From Cladocopium goreaui (Eukaryota; Sar; Dinophyceae; Suessiales; Symbiodiniaceae): a stretch of 64,000 nucleotides of DNA. The stretch is taken from the NCBI GenBank assembly GCA_947184155.2, contig CAMXCT020000891.1, forward strand, positions 596,501-660,500, written 5' to 3'. The first letter of the stretch is position 1. Each line of letters opens with the position of its first letter. Positions 63,293 to 64,000 of the stretch are shown piece by piece. A program made the position numbers and the translations under genes. The notes below the pieces were generated by a model. The model was not told the origin of the DNA. It did no database searches and worked only from the letters and a program-made list of their open reading frames with translations.

Positions 63293-64000
63293 AGATCCTA
63301 AAGATCCCAATGGATACTTCCTTGGCCGGAAAGACCAAGCACAACTCACTTGCAGAAAGAACTAACCAATTCGTCCTCGTGGCAACAACAACTTGTCTAC
63401 TTGAGGCAGGGATTCCACCATGCTTTTGGATGTATGCCATCAGATGCGTGAGCCATTTGCTCAACATCGAGCCCAACGACGATGAGGTGAGTTCTTGGTG
63501 CAAACTTCATGGAGAAGAATTCAAAGGGAAGATGATACCCTTTGGTGCCCTCGTGTACTTCAAGCCCAGTGGTTCACGTGAACGAGAACAACAACACAAG
63601 TTTGACCCTATGGGAATTCCCGGAGTGTTCGCCGGATACTCCATTGGTCCCGGGCTCCATTGGTCAAGGAAGTACAGGGTATGGGCACTATGTGATTGGA
63701 GTAAGCAGAACTTGGCCTATGATGCAGAGAAGCCCATCGCCAAGCTGAGGACTCCGCACTATACCGAAAGGGTCGAACTAAAGGAACCCCTTGAATTCCC
63801 ATGTAAGTTAGAGTATGAGAGGATTAATGTTTCCATTGAGGGATTAAAAGTGAAAGATCGTCTTGAAGGAAACCCAGAAATCCTACCGCCACCTCCACCG
63901 GATGATGATGATGATGGTGGAGACGATGACGATGGTCATGGTGGTGGTGGTGTACCTTCGTCGAAGGTCCCGCGGGAACCGACTGAGGGAGAGTTGGAAG
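63181..64000 (+). CDS. Pol, second part: rest of integrase, runs off the window
   Basis: Frame open from 63181 to the right edge without stop. It carries the second integrase Asp (REAYSDDAPQFD) and the Glu (HNSLAERTNQ), then the C-terminal integrase part (GALVYFKPSG, VFAGYSIGPGLHW) and an Asp/Gly-rich stretch (DDDDDGGDDDDGHGGGG). Reverse transcriptase would lie beyond 64000. Continuous with the preceding part except for the single-base shift. Confidence 0.8.

Larger units (their letters stand above)
57880..64000 (+). mobile_element. Second copia-type retrotransposon, 3' part outside the window
   Basis: Gag and Pol frames from 58158 to the right edge; 57880-58157 is probably LTR/leader. A TGGTAGCCGGG at 58131 could be a primer-binding site (initiator Met tRNA sites start TGGTA), and CTCCCGCCGGGAG (58103-58115) forms a small hairpin, but the LTR cannot be defined without its partner. 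It differs strongly from the copia element at 1-6022. Confidence 0.8.

Overview
The window looks like nuclear DNA of a dinoflagellate, most probably in or near Symbiodiniaceae. The reasons are: a split gene whose introns start with GT, GC or GA and end in AG, mostly followed by G; long AT-rich introns full of short palindromic elements; an intronless ankyrin gene with what look like tandem spliced-leader relics just before its ATG; and Ty1/copia elements of the kind common in these genomes. No bacterial-style operon, tRNA, rRNA or CRISPR array was seen.

Layout. 1-6022: 3' part of a Ty1/copia element (protease, a cytosine-methyltransferase-like domain, integrase, reverse transcriptase, RNase H, membrane/Ser-rich tail), broken by one in-frame TGA. 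6.0-11.8 kb: AT-rich DNA with scattered exon candidates, a GC-rich duplicated patch and a TA-flanked Tc1/mariner-like element. 11.86-20.28 kb: a theta-like glutathione S-transferase gene that I could assemble from 11 small exons (268 residues, phases all consistent); its introns hold seven copies of one MITE family. 20.3-32.2 kb: exon candidates of one or more unidentified plus-strand genes among MITEs, a 1.2-kb fold-back element and a polypyrimidine tract. 32.9-42.8 kb: a repeat complex (CTAT microsatellites, CACTA-type minisatellites, about 93-bp arrays, a conserved block that caps microsatellites, and four copies of a 39-bp terminus). The ankyrin gene (35.6-37.9 kb) sits inside it, between two inverted copies of that terminus. 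42.8-57 kb: more exon candidates of plus-strand genes, MITEs, and a second Tc1/mariner-like element with the same ends but different cargo. 58.16-64 kb: a second, unrelated copia-type element with a long coiled-coil Gag carrying two CCCH fingers, and a Pol with one frameshift that runs off the window.

Every gene I could orient lies on the plus strand, in line with the one-directional gene clusters of dinoflagellates. Exon calls outside the GST gene rest on open frame, G/C at third positions and splice-like ends only; they are candidates, not gene models. Nothing here was checked against a database.
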